From positions 1-41,624 of the forward strand of contig PGXU01000025.1 of assembly GCA_002839335.1 (NCBI GenBank): a DNA stretch of 41,624 bases, read 5' to 3'. The position numbers and the translations under genes are program-made. The stretch is from Spirochaetae bacterium HGW-Spirochaetae-4. Lineage in GTDB: Bacteria > Spirochaetota > Spirochaetia > Sphaerochaetales > Sphaerochaetaceae. The notes beneath the pieces were generated by a model. It saw only the letters and a program-made list of their open reading frames with translations. It had not been told where the DNA came from and made no database searches. Shown piece by piece: positions 1 to 7,724 of the stretch (position 1 is its first letter; each line of letters starts with the position of its first letter).

Positions 1-490
1 TTAGTGTTAATAGCCTTTCCAGCAGTGGCTTTCAGCGTGATTCGCCTAGGCCATGCGCATTAAGGACTTCCAGAGCTTAGCCGTGATTGCCAAGGCCGCA
101 AAGCCCGTCGCAGAGCCTTCGCCACCATCAACGCGAAGATTTGTCGGCTAGTTATCCTAAAGTGCAATTCACGCGAGCGATAAGGCTTGCCAAATCTGCC
201 GAATGCGGCGTCCGGCGTTGCGCAACAACGACGCCAATCGCATCCACGGATTCGCCTCGCGCCTACGAGACGGCGCGCAGAGAGCGTTACCGCAAAGGAA
301 CGATGAGACGAAAGGAAACAGGCGAGACGGGCGCGGGCGGTTACAACCGCAATCTGGACCAAGGATCAGTCGATCAAAGCCCCACGGGAGCCGGGCCAGA
401 CCGCAAACTGCGACGTTGCGTCACAGCGAAGCGAGCGCATTTTGAAGGGGGTGCATGGCCCGACGAGCGAGCCATGCTAGGCACTCCCGT
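1..490. other. GC-rich non-coding stretch with several stem-loops
   Basis: No reading frame here has a recognisable product; the overlapping frames on both strands are rich in Arg, Ala and Ser, as expected of GC-rich non-coding DNA. What can be seen is secondary structure: perfect or near-perfect inverted repeats at 214-235 (GGCGT...ACGCC around TTGCGCAA), 258-277 (CGCGCC/GGCGCG), 337-350 (GCGGTT/AACCGC) and 453-477 (GCATGGC/GCCATGC). It does not match the conserved parts of rRNA, tmRNA, RNase P or SRP RNA that I know. It could be a repeat family, a structured RNA or a decayed element. Confidence 0.4.
453..477. repeat. Perfect 7-bp inverted repeat (stem-loop)
   Basis: GCATGGC at 453-459 and GCCATGC at 471-477 enclose an 11-nt loop. 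It lies just past the 3' end (minus strand) of the DUF5320 gene, so it could stop or protect that transcript, but no T-run follows on either strand. Confidence 0.45.
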
Positions 491-706
491 TTACAGCCCT
501 TTCACCGCGTAGATGCCCGGTGCGTTACGCCAGTAGCCCTTGTAATCCATGCCGTAGCCGAAGCCGCGACCGAATCCGCGCCCCCTTCCCAAAAATCGAG
601 TCCTGCCGTTCATATACCCCGGCAGGTCGAACCCTGCGCAGTATCCCATACCCCTTCCGGTCATGGGGCCTCCGCCATTTCTTCCCGTTCCATCTCCACG
701 TGGCAT
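491..706 (-). CDS. Small Gly-rich DUF5320-type protein
   Basis: A 71-aa protein opening with MPRGDGTGRNGGGPMTGRG, followed by GYCAGFDLPGYMN and a run of Gly-Arg-Phe. This is the signature of the short DUF5320 proteins often encoded beside NifX/NifB-type dinitrogenase-cofactor proteins in anaerobes. Their biochemical role is not established; the conserved Cys in GYCAG could take part in metal binding (inference). The start is supported by AGGAGG 7 nt upstream on the minus strand. It lies 47 bp downstream of the NifX-like gene in the same direction and is probably the last gene of that transcript. Confidence 0.85.
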   Translation of the reverse strand: MPRGDGTGRNGGGPMTGRGMGYCAGFDLPGYMNGRTRFLGRGRGFGRGFGYGMDYKGYWRNAPGIYAVKGL

Positions 707-753
707 ATCTTGCCTCCTATCTGTTATACCTGCTTCGGTATATCCCTATGCGA

Positions 754-1167
754 TCACCGGTCCAACCGGTGCCTTCCATACCCATGGCGGACTCCCATCC
801 CCCGACGCATCCGACGATGCAACGGACACGGACATCCTGGCATCGAATATCCCTGTTGCCGCATGGTTCCCGATTGCCATGCCGCAAGGACATCATCGAC
901 ATCCCCTGCGACGAACGCATCCAGTTCCATCCCGGCTTGTAGGACCGCCTCTTCATACTCGCGGGAAATCGCTCCACAGACGACCGCCTGTACATCCATC
1001 GCGACCAAGGTTTCAACCTTCTGCCCCGGCAACTCGGCATGCATTTCGATGGTGGTCAGCTGGAGGATGGGGTTTCCGAAGCCTTCGGTCTCGACGATCA
1101 GCACATGATGCGCTACATCGAACAAGGGGGCTATCCTACCGTTCCATACGGTTATCGCGAGTTTCAT
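754..1167 (-). CDS. NifX/NifB-type dinitrogenase iron-molybdenum cofactor domain protein
   Basis: A 137-aa protein starting MKLAITVWNGRIAPLFDVA, which fits the PF02579 fold (NifX, NafY, NifB C-terminus and the orange-protein family) that carries metal-sulfur clusters. The body ends near residue 105; the tail is unusual, with a CPCPLH motif and many His, Arg and Gly, suggesting extra metal ligands (inference). No nif structural gene is nearby, so a role in nitrogenase is not supported; Orp-like or cluster-carrier proteins of anaerobes are a better comparison. The start matches the family N-terminus, though the ribosome site is weak (TAGG). The sigma-54-type element at 1179-1194 would begin transcription almost at the ATG. 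The likely regulator is encoded immediately upstream. Confidence 0.85.
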   Translation of the reverse strand: MKLAITVWNGRIAPLFDVAHHVLIVETEGFGNPILQLTTIEMHAELPGQKVETLVAMDVQAVVCGAISREYEEAVLQAGMELDAFVAGDVDDVLAAWQSGTMRQQGYSMPGCPCPLHRRMRRGMGVRHGYGRHRLDR

Positions 1168-1178
1168 GCCTACTGAGA

Positions 1179-1194
1179 TGCATCATGCATGCCA
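1179..1194 (-). promoter_or_regulatory. Candidate sigma-54 (-24/-12) promoter
   Basis: Minus-strand sequence TGGCATGCATGATGCA compares with TGGCAC-N6-TGCA: GG at -24 and GC at -12 have the correct 10-bp spacing, and it is the only such pair between the operators and the NifX-like gene. It lies about 130-200 bp from the paired upstream sites, a normal distance for an enhancer-binding activator. Caution: the predicted start of transcription, about 1168, falls at the ATG, which would leave no leader. Confidence 0.5.
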
Positions 1195-1325
1195 AGTATT
1201 GATGAACCGGAATAATATTGCTTGTTTGATTCTATTATCTCTATGCTTCAAAGAGGTTTGGAATGGTGAATTGGTGCAACGGCCTTTGGTTGGACTGCTC
1301 ATGCGATAGGTGCTGTCGCGCCAAA

Positions 1326-1345
1326 TTGTCGCATTTATGCGACGA
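1326..1345. promoter_or_regulatory. Upstream activator site 1 (TTGTCGC-N6-GCGACGA)
   Basis: Inverted repeat with 7-bp arms and a 6-nt spacer. Its inner 16 bp, GTCGCATTTATGCGAC, is a near-perfect palindrome. It has the same arms and spacing as the site at 1360-1379, so both are probably bound by the sigma-54 activator encoded next to them. Confidence 0.65.
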
Positions 1346-1359
1346 TTGTGCACACCTTT

Positions 1360-1379
1360 TTGTCGCTATCTTGCGACAA
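1360..1379. promoter_or_regulatory. Upstream activator site 2 (TTGTCGC-N6-GCGACAA)
   Basis: Perfect 7-bp inverted repeat with a 6-nt spacer, centred 34 bp from site 1. Extra half-sites (TGTCGC at 1314-1319, GCGAC at 1383-1387 and 1393-1397) flank the pair. Tandem dyads of this kind are typical enhancer sites for sigma-54 activators. Confidence 0.65.
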
Positions 1380-1396
1380 CCCGCGACACGATGCGA

Positions 1397-2761
1397 CTAC
1401 TCGAGCCCGATGGAAAGTGCCTGGATCTTGCGGTAGAGGGTTGACCTGTGCATCCCCAATTCCTGCGCTGCTTCGGAAACCCGCATGCCGTGGCGCTCCA
1501 AGGCAGCGACAATACACTGCCGTTCAACTTCTTCCTTGGCACTGTGGACATCGGTTCGCGCATCCGTTCTATCGTCCCGCTTCGGCGATTGTCCCCCGGT
1601 CTGCAATGGATCAGAGTGGGATCGGGAAATCTCGGCCGGCAGATCGTCCAGGGTTATCTCGTCGCCCTGGCACAACACCACCGCACGCTCTACGGCATTC
1701 TCCAATTCCCTGATATTCCCCGGCCACCCATAGGCGTAGAAGCGACCATAGGCCTCCGCCGAGAACCGCTCGAGGTTCTTGTTGTTCAACACGGAGAACC
1801 GCTGCAGGAACTGGTCGGCGAGCAACGGGATATCCTCCCTACGCTCGCGTAGCGGTGGAATCGTCATGGCAATGATATGGATTCGGTAATAGAGGTCTTG
1901 CCTGAACTTGCCTTGTGCCACCAGTTCCTCGAGGTTCCGGTTTGTCGCACAGACGATACGGGCATCGGTCTTCTCCGTCTCACGACCACCCAACGGCTCG
2001 AATTGCCGTTCTTGCAGGACCCGCAGCAACTTGACCTGCATGGCCTGCGAGATATCGCCGATCTCATCGAGGAACAGCGTTCCGCCCCGTGCCAGAGCGA
2101 ACCGTCCCGGCTTGTCCCTGTCGGCACCGGTGAAGGCACCCTTGCGGTATCCGAACAATTCCGATTCGAGCAGGGTGTCGGGCAACGCCCCGCAGTTGAC
2201 CGCTATGAACGGACCGTGCTTTTGGGTGCTGCAGCCATGGATGGCACGTGCGAGGACCTCCTTGCCCGTACCCGATTCCCCAAGCACCAGCACCGTAGAC
2301 GTACTCTGTGCAACCGCCGGGACCATGGAGAGAACCTTGCGCATGGATTCGCTGTTGCTCACGATGGTACCGAAGCGCTCGCGTGCGCGCAATTTGCGCA
2401 ATTGCTCGAGCTCGCTCAGATCGCGGAAAGTCTCGGCGCCACCGATCACCTTCCCCTCGGAATCCTTGAGCAAAGCGGTTGAGACGCTCACCGGAACCCG
2501 CTTGCCGGCAAGATTCACGATATACCCGCTCTGGTTTATGACCGTATTTCCGGTGGAGAATGTTTCGGCCAGGGGACAACGGCCCTCGCACATGTTCGAC
2601 TTGAATACCTCTGAACAGCGCAAACCGATGGCGTCGGTACGTGAAATACCGGTGATCTGCTCGGCCGCACGGTTGAACGAGGTGATCCGCCAATCGTTGT
2701 CGATGGTGAATACGCCGTCGTTGATGCTTTCAAGAATGGTTTCGGTCGTTACGATATCCAT
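1397..2761 (-). CDS. PAS-domain sigma-54-dependent transcriptional activator (NtrC family, Fis-type HTH)
   Basis: A 454-aa enhancer-binding protein. An N-terminal PAS domain (about residues 1-120) has Cys49, Cys58 and Cys62, which may bind a metal or sense redox state (inference). The AAA+ core has Walker A GESGTGKE (161-168), the sigma-54 contact loop GAFTGA (208-213) and Walker B GGTLFLDEIGD (226-236). A Fis-type helix-turn-helix (VSEAAQELGMHRSTLYRKI) ends the protein. There is no receiver domain, so sensing is direct through PAS. I chose the start at 2761, which has AAGGA 7 nt upstream; a frame-open ATG lies 33 nt earlier. It sits between a GntR gene and the NifX/DUF5320 pair, and paired palindromes follow its stop codon, so it probably activates that pair, as the cognate activator does for Desulfovibrio orp operons. 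Confidence 0.93.
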   Translation of the reverse strand: MDIVTTETILESINDGVFTIDNDWRITSFNRAAEQITGISRTDAIGLRCSEVFKSNMCEGRCPLAETFSTGNTVINQSGYIVNLAGKRVPVSVSTALLKDSEGKVIGGAETFRDLSELEQLRKLRARERFGTIVSNSESMRKVLSMVPAVAQSTSTVLVLGESGTGKEVLARAIHGCSTQKHGPFIAVNCGALPDTLLESELFGYRKGAFTGADRDKPGRFALARGGTLFLDEIGDISQAMQVKLLRVLQERQFEPLGGRETEKTDARIVCATNRNLEELVAQGKFRQDLYYRIHIIAMTIPPLRERREDIPLLADQFLQRFSVLNNKNLERFSAEAYGRFYAYGWPGNIRELENAVERAVVLCQGDEITLDDLPAEISRSHSDPLQTGGQSPKRDDRTDARTDVHSAKEEVERQCIVAALERHGMRVSEAAQELGMHRSTLYRKIQALSIGLE

Positions 2762-2807
2762 AGGTGTGTCCTTCCCCCATCGTATCACAAACAATGGGGA
2801 GACGGAA

Positions 2808-3500
2808 CTATGGTGTGGATTTGAAGTATTCGGGAAATCCTTCGATCAACAGCTTCTGATCACACATGACGTGGTCCAGATGTTGGGACAGGTGGAACTT
2901 TGCCGTGCGGCAATCCCCTGACTTGATCGCATCGAGGATATGCCGATGGTCGCAGAGCAGCTCGTCGGGGTTGAACATTTGCAGGCGCAACATGCGTTCC
3001 CGCGTAAAATGGGGAAAATAGAATCCGATCGCATCGAATACCGTCTCTTTTCCGCAAGCGGTGAACAGGATACGGTGGAACTCGTTGTCCTTCAGGAAAA
3101 AACTGATCAAATCAGGTTTTTTCGCTTCGTGCTCCTGTTCATCCAAGTTCTGTTCAAGCTCTGCCACCTGTTCTGCAGAAAAGGATTTGCATGCCAACTC
3201 CAAGAGGGCCAACTCCACCGTCTCCCGAAGGAACCGCCCCTGGTCCACCAATCGGGCGTCCATAAGCGCTACCCTGGTACCCCGTTGCGGATAGATATCG
3301 ATGAGCCGTTCCCGGCACAAGTCCAACAGCGCCTCGCGAACCGGAGTCCTACTCAGCTTGAGCTTAGTGGATATGTCCTTCTCAACAATCGCCTCGCCCG
3401 GAACCATATCCAACAATAGGATATTCCGTCTTAGTATACGGTACGCATATTGCTTGGCGGATTCTTGCTCCATCCTTTCTGAATATATGACGAAAGGCAT
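2808..3500 (-). CDS. GntR-family transcriptional regulator (FCD/FadR type)
   Basis: A 230-aa regulator. The N-terminal winged helix-turn-helix contains VPGEAIVEKDISTKLKLSR and TPVREALLDL, typical of GntR proteins, and the all-helical FCD effector domain follows, with the Asp/His metal-binding pattern DNEFHRILF and later histidines in DHRHI and LSQHLDHV. The ligand is probably a small organic acid (family knowledge). The start has AGGAGG 8 nt upstream. It ends 46 bp before the sigma-54 activator in the same direction and may be co-transcribed with it; it is divergent from the flavin reductase gene, a possible target. Confidence 0.92.
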   Translation of the reverse strand: MPFVIYSERMEQESAKQYAYRILRRNILLLDMVPGEAIVEKDISTKLKLSRTPVREALLDLCRERLIDIYPQRGTRVALMDARLVDQGRFLRETVELALLELACKSFSAEQVAELEQNLDEQEHEAKKPDLISFFLKDNEFHRILFTACGKETVFDAIGFYFPHFTRERMLRLQMFNPDELLCDHRHILDAIKSGDCRTAKFHLSQHLDHVMCDQKLLIEGFPEYFKSTP

Positions 3501-3604
3501 GACCTTGACCTCCTCTCATGGCCCATCTGATGATAGATCCTTGTGTTGTTCACATTAACGATATATTAGCACACATCCAAAACATGGTACAGTAGCAATA
3601 CAAA

Positions 3605-3616
3605 TTTATCGATAAA
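3605..3616. promoter_or_regulatory. 12-bp palindrome TTTATCGATAAA, candidate operator
   Basis: A perfect palindrome midway between the divergent GntR and flavin reductase genes. Such a site suits a dimeric GntR regulator, but no second copy was found in this region, so assignment is tentative. Confidence 0.3.
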
Positions 3617-3675
3617 AATTTAACGTATATCATACCAAGTGGCTGGGATTTCATACATTTATTTTAAAAATATAT

Positions 3676-3705
3676 TTGACAAAGAATTATCTTCAACCCG
3701 ATACT
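3676..3705 (+). promoter_or_regulatory. Sigma-70-type promoter of the flavin reductase gene
   Basis: TTGACA (3676-3681), 18-nt spacer, GATACT (3700-3705), about 40 bp before the GTG start at 3746. Confidence 0.55.
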
Positions 3706-3745
3706 CACCAGTAGAGAAATTGCACAGAAGGAGCACAAGAAACAC

Positions 3746-4327
3746 GTGAGAAAAATACCTGTCGGAGCCTTTATTCCCCTACCGGTCGCGCCTATCGTCC
3801 TGGTGGGTGCGATGGTGGATGGAAAACCGAATTTCCTCCCCGCCGCCTTCGTCAGCGGAGTGAATGTGGACCCACCGATCGTCTGCATCAGCCTCAACAA
3901 GCACCACCACACCTATCGGGGCATACGCGAGCACGGTGTGTTCAGCATCAACATCCCCCGTACCGGCCAGGTGGTCCCGACCGACTGGTGCGGCATGCAT
4001 AGCGGCAAGGACACCGACAAGAGTGGTATCTTCGCCACATTCTCCGGCACCCTGGAGAACGCCCCCATGATTGTCGATTGTCCGATCACCTGCACCTGCA
4101 GATGCATCGGCGAACACCGGGAATTCGCCATGGATACCGTCGTATTCGCCTCGGTCGAGGAAGTACATATGGATGAGAACCTGCTGGGCCCCGATAGGAC
4201 AATAGATTGCATGAAGGCCGACCCCCTCCTCTTTTGCGGCCTCGAGAACACCTACCGTTCGTTGGGATCGGTTGTGGGACAGGGATGGAAGAGCGGAGCC
4301 GACCACCATTTGTGCAACCAATTGTGA
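3746..4327 (+). CDS. Flavin reductase-like, FMN-binding domain protein
   Basis: A 193-aa protein of the flavin reductase-like FMN-binding family (PF01613), which includes flavoredoxin-type electron carriers. Family hallmarks are PVAPIVLVGAMVDGKPNFLPAAFVSGVNVDPPIVCISL near the N-terminus (substrate/FMN-binding strand and loop) and the following segment GVFSINIPRTGQ. It probably binds FMN in a cytoplasmic dimer and moves electrons; the partner cannot be read from sequence. The start is GTG at 3746 with AAGGAG about 12 nt upstream, a rather long spacing. It is a single gene, divergent from the GntR gene and 73 bp before phoB. Confidence 0.88.
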   Translation: MRKIPVGAFIPLPVAPIVLVGAMVDGKPNFLPAAFVSGVNVDPPIVCISLNKHHHTYRGIREHGVFSINIPRTGQVVPTDWCGMHSGKDTDKSGIFATFSGTLENAPMIVDCPITCTCRCIGEHREFAMDTVVFASVEEVHMDENLLGPDRTIDCMKADPLLFCGLENTYRSLGSVVGQGWKSGADHHLCNQL

Positions 4328-4400
4328 AAAATGTATGAATACACCTGGGGCAATACACAATTTTCTGTTAAAACCTCCGCGATTTTGATAAGCTGGTGTC

Positions 4401-5108
4401 ATGTCAGAGGAAAAAACGATACTTGTGGTGGAAGACGAGCCCGATATCCAGGAACTGATCTGCTACCACCTGCAGAAGGAAGGTTTTGCGACGCTGAAGG
4501 CCGCATCCGGTCGCGAAGCGTTGCAGATCATCGAACGGGACCACCCCGACCTGGTATTGCTCGACCTCATGCTTCCCGGTGTCAGCGGCATGGATGTGTT
4601 GAAGACCGTCAGGTTCACCTGGGGCAAGACGGAACTTCCCATCATCATCGTATCGGCACGGACCGATGAGACCGATGTGATCACCGGACTGGAACTAGGC
4701 GCCGACAACTACCTGCCCAAACCTTTCAGTCCGAAGGTCCTGGTTGCCAATGTGAAGGCATTGTTACGCAGGGCGACCTCTCCTTCCCCAGGTGACACGA
4801 GCGAACCCGATCGGCATATCGCTGTCGGGGAATTGACTATGGACCAGGACCGCCATGAAGCATTCTGGAAGGACCAGGAGATGAACCTCACCGCCAGCGA
4901 ATTCTCGTTGCTGGCCATGCTCGCAGCCTCTCCGGGACGGGTCTATACCCGCAACCAGATCATCACCGGCATGCGTGGAAGCGATTATCCGGTGACCGAA
5001 CGGTCCATCGATGTCCAGATCGCCAGCCTCCGTCGCAAGATGGGCGATGGTGGCAACGCCATCAAGACAGTCTGGGGAATCGGATACTCCTACCAGGACA
5101 AACCATGA
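4401..5108 (+). CDS. phoB: Phosphate-regulon response regulator PhoB
   Basis: A 235-aa OmpR/PhoB response regulator. The receiver domain has the acidic pocket EDE (11-13), phosphoacceptor Asp55 in LVLLDLMLPG and the conserved Lys in LPKPFSPK. The winged-helix DNA-binding domain (about 135-232) ends in the usual RRKMGDGGNAIKTVWGIGYSY. The next gene is a PhoR-like kinase overlapping by 4 nt (ATGA), and the pst-phoU operon converges on the pair, so a phosphate-starvation role is likely. Its probable target is the repeat array before pstS. Confidence 0.92.
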   Translation: MSEEKTILVVEDEPDIQELICYHLQKEGFATLKAASGREALQIIERDHPDLVLLDLMLPGVSGMDVLKTVRFTWGKTELPIIIVSARTDETDVITGLELGADNYLPKPFSPKVLVANVKALLRRATSPSPGDTSEPDRHIAVGELTMDQDRHEAFWKDQEMNLTASEFSLLAMLAASPGRVYTRNQIITGMRGSDYPVTERSIDVQIASLRRKMGDGGNAIKTVWGIGYSYQDKP

Positions 5109-6928
5109 TCGGCAAAAGCATTCGCCAACGGCTGGTCATCCTCACCCTCTTCGTGCTTGCCCTGGCACTGGGCGGGAGCTTCCTCATCGCGAACCGGGCC
5201 TTCTCGAATACCCTGAGGGAGACCACCTATACCCAACTGGCCAACAACGCGACCTACCTCAAGACATTGCTGGAAAACGACACCTATACCATCGAACCGG
5301 ACCGTTTCGATGCCTATGCCCGGGCAACCTCGCTGCGCATAACCATTGTCGGCAAGGACGGATGGGTCCTCTATGATTCCGACTACCGGGCAGCGGATAT
5401 GGACAACCACCTCTACCGCGAGGAGGTCCAGCAGGCGCTGGATACGGGAAACGCGGTCAGCGAACGGCGCAGCGCGACCCAACGGTTGCCTGTCCTCTAC
5501 CACGCCATCCGCATCGACGAGGATCCCGATATCGCTGTGCTGCGTCTCTCGACTACGCTCAACCAACTCACCGGCTACCAGAAGAGCTATCAGAACCTGT
5601 TCCTCGGTGGTCTGGGAATCCTTGTCCTCCTGGTCACAGCCATTACCGCGATAAGCATCGGCATGATCACCCACCCGTTGCATCGGATCAAGGAGACCGC
5701 CGCACGCTATGCGAACGGGGAATTGGATGCCCGCATGCACCTCGACGGACCCAGTGAGATTTCCGAACTCGCCACCACCATGCAGGACATGGCCACCCGT
5801 TTGCGCAACACCATCGACGAGGTCGAATCGAGCCGACAACAGGTCCAGGCTATCCTGGACAGCATGACCGAAGGCATCCTGCTGGTCGACTCCTCGCTGG
5901 TCATCAAGGTCGCCAACCAGGCGGCGAAGCATTTGTTGCTGCAGACATCCGACCATGCCCAGTCGATCGAGGGTATCAGGTTGGTACAGGCGATCAGATC
6001 AACCGAGATCGTGGCGGCTTGCAACGATACACTCCTCGACGGCAAGAACCACGAGGTGACCTTGGCCCACCATGGCCACCTGTTCGGCGAGACCGCCTTG
6101 CTTGTGGGACGGAGCAAGACCAGGATCCTCAGGTTGCTTGCCGTGCCGGTCTGGACCGACGGACAGGTTACCGGTGTGGTGCTGACGGTGAACGACATGA
6201 CCGAGTTGAAACGGTTGGAGCAGATACGCAAGGATTTCGTGGCAAACGTGTCCCACGAGTTGAAAACGCCGATCACCGCCATCGCCGGGTTCTCCCAGGC
6301 GCTCATCGAGGGAGCCCAGGACAATCCGGAGGACCGGACCCACTTCCTTTCGATCATCAACCGCCAGGCAACGCATATGCAGCGTATTGTCGAGGACCTG
6401 CTGTTGCTTTCATCGCTGGAACAACAGAACACGGCACCGACACGCACCTGGACCGCCGTCGGGCAGATCATGGAGGAGACAGTCGAAGCCTGCCGCTTCA
6501 AGGCCGAGCAGAAACACAGCCGGCTGGAAGTCGCGGTGGAAAACCCGGAGAACCTGGAGATCCTCGCCAACGGCATGCTCATCGTGCAAGCGTTGTCCAA
6601 TCTTGTTGTCAATGCGATCACCTACTCGGGGCCCGAAACCACGATCGGCATAGGGGCGACCATAGACGAAACCGATGTGGTCTTCACCGTCAGCGACAGT
6701 GGCCCGGGAATACCCAAGGATGCTCAGGAGCGCATATTCGAGCGGTTCTACCGGGTCGATGCGGCACGCAGCCGCAGCCAGGGAGGAACGGGTCTGGGAC
6801 TATCGATCGTCAAGCACATCGTGGGCGTCCATGGTGGTTCGGTCACGGTGGACAGCGAGCTCGGCAAGGGCAGCACCTTCACGATACGGATGCCGCGTGG
6901 CGCCATGGTACCTGGTTCCACTTTTTAA
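5105..6928 (+). CDS. phoR: Sensor histidine kinase PhoR
   Basis: A 607-aa membrane kinase: transmembrane segment 1 (about 8-29), an extracytoplasmic domain of roughly 135 residues, transmembrane segment 2 (about 166-188), HAMP (189-240), PAS (about 244-365), dimerisation/phosphoacceptor helix with His384 in NVSHELKTPITAIAGF, and a C-terminal HATPase with N, G1 (DSGPGIP) and G2 (GGTGLGLSIV) boxes. The large periplasmic domain is unlike the short loop of E. coli PhoR but is common in PhoR of other phyla. It overlaps phoB by 4 nt. It should phosphorylate PhoB when phosphate is low, with PhoU and PstSCAB encoded opposite. Confidence 0.92.
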   Translation: MIGKSIRQRLVILTLFVLALALGGSFLIANRAFSNTLRETTYTQLANNATYLKTLLENDTYTIEPDRFDAYARATSLRITIVGKDGWVLYDSDYRAADMDNHLYREEVQQALDTGNAVSERRSATQRLPVLYHAIRIDEDPDIAVLRLSTTLNQLTGYQKSYQNLFLGGLGILVLLVTAITAISIGMITHPLHRIKETAARYANGELDARMHLDGPSEISELATTMQDMATRLRNTIDEVESSRQQVQAILDSMTEGILLVDSSLVIKVANQAAKHLLLQTSDHAQSIEGIRLVQAIRSTEIVAACNDTLLDGKNHEVTLAHHGHLFGETALLVGRSKTRILRLLAVPVWTDGQVTGVVLTVNDMTELKRLEQIRKDFVANVSHELKTPITAIAGFSQALIEGAQDNPEDRTHFLSIINRQATHMQRIVEDLLLLSSLEQQNTAPTRTWTAVGQIMEETVEACRFKAEQKHSRLEVAVENPENLEILANGMLIVQALSNLVVNAITYSGPETTIGIGATIDETDVVFTVSDSGPGIPKDAQERIFERFYRVDAARSRSQGGTGLGLSIVKHIVGVHGGSVTVDSELGKGSTFTIRMPRGAMVPGSTF

Positions 6929-6954
6929 TTTTGCATACAGTTTGGCAAAAACAA

Positions 6955-6990
6955 TACCCCGCATCACCATCTGAAGGCGAGTACGGGGTA
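6955..6990. terminator. Bidirectional terminator between phoR and phoU
   Basis: Arms TACCCCG (6955-6961) and CGGGGTA (6984-6990), with T-rich sequence after the stem on the plus strand (TTGCTTTGTCTTTTG) and A-rich sequence before it, which becomes T-rich on the minus strand. It serves the convergent phoBR and pst-phoU transcripts. Confidence 0.6.
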
Positions 6991-7016
6991 CTTGCTTTGT
7001 CTTTTGTATACAATTA

Positions 7017-7700
7017 TTACAATTGGTACCTGGTACTCCCGTTCAATCGTGGTCGTTGCCCCTTGTCCATGTAGACGATCCACCGGCAGATCGTGGTGAC
7101 ATGGTCTCCCAACCGCTCCATCTCCTTGGTCAAATAGAAGAGGTTCAACACCCGTTCCATTTCCCCCGAGCTGGTCGGTTGCATGGCGAACAAGTCGGCG
7201 TTGATCGCATCGCGCATCGCATCCATCTTGTCGTCCATCGCCGCAACCTCGATCGCCTTCTCAGCCTTCACATCCATGAACGCCTCGACAGCCTTGCGCG
7301 TCATCGTCGCCCCCAACAGCGCCATCTCACTGATGCGCTCCACAAAGGGCACGCACTTCTCATATTCCTGTGCGGTCGACATCTTCGCCAAGTGGGACGC
7401 ATGGTCACCCATCCGCTCCAGACTCGACACGATCTTCATGCCAGCGATGATATGGCGCATGTAATGCCCGTAGGGAGCCTCCGAGATCAACAGCCGCACC
7501 CCGTCGTTCTCCACCATATCCTGCAACTGGTCGATGAACCAATCGTTGGCCATCACCTTGCGTGCCAAGTCGATATCGTGGTTGCGGAAGGCATGTTGCG
7601 CCTGATAGATCGCCTCTTCGACACGGTTGACCATCTGGATCAACATCTCTTGGTAGAACCGCATCTTATCATCCAAATTGCTTGCCTTTTTCATATCCAT
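7017..7700 (-). CDS. phoU: Phosphate transport regulator PhoU
   Basis: A 227-aa all-helical protein with the two PhoU repeats, each with the family's metal-contact motif: SLERMGDHASHLAK (first) and EMERLGDHVTTICRWIVY (second). PhoU links the Pst transporter to PhoR and silences the Pho response when phosphate is plentiful. An AGAGGTG ribosome site lies 5 nt before the start at 7700. It is the last gene of pstSCAB-phoU and starts 24 bp after the pstB stop. Confidence 0.95.
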   Translation of the reverse strand: MDMKKASNLDDKMRFYQEMLIQMVNRVEEAIYQAQHAFRNHDIDLARKVMANDWFIDQLQDMVENDGVRLLISEAPYGHYMRHIIAGMKIVSSLERMGDHASHLAKMSTAQEYEKCVPFVERISEMALLGATMTRKAVEAFMDVKAEKAIEVAAMDDKMDAMRDAINADLFAMQPTSSGEMERVLNLFYLTKEMERLGDHVTTICRWIVYMDKGQRPRLNGSTRYQL

Positions 7701-7724
7701 TTCTTCACCTCTTCCTGATACGGT

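Noticed and set aside
87-512. Open frame of 141 codons on the plus strand
   Set aside because: No ribosome site, Arg/Ser-rich sequence typical of GC-rich non-coding DNA, and its end overlaps the DUF5320 gene.
754-1167. Nitrogenase cofactor assembly gene proper
   Set aside because: No nifHDK, nifE, nifN or nifB radical-SAM gene nearby; the domain also occurs in many non-fixing anaerobes.
4328-4400. Pho box before phoB
   Set aside because: TACAC words occur but not at 11-nt spacing; no array like that before pstS.
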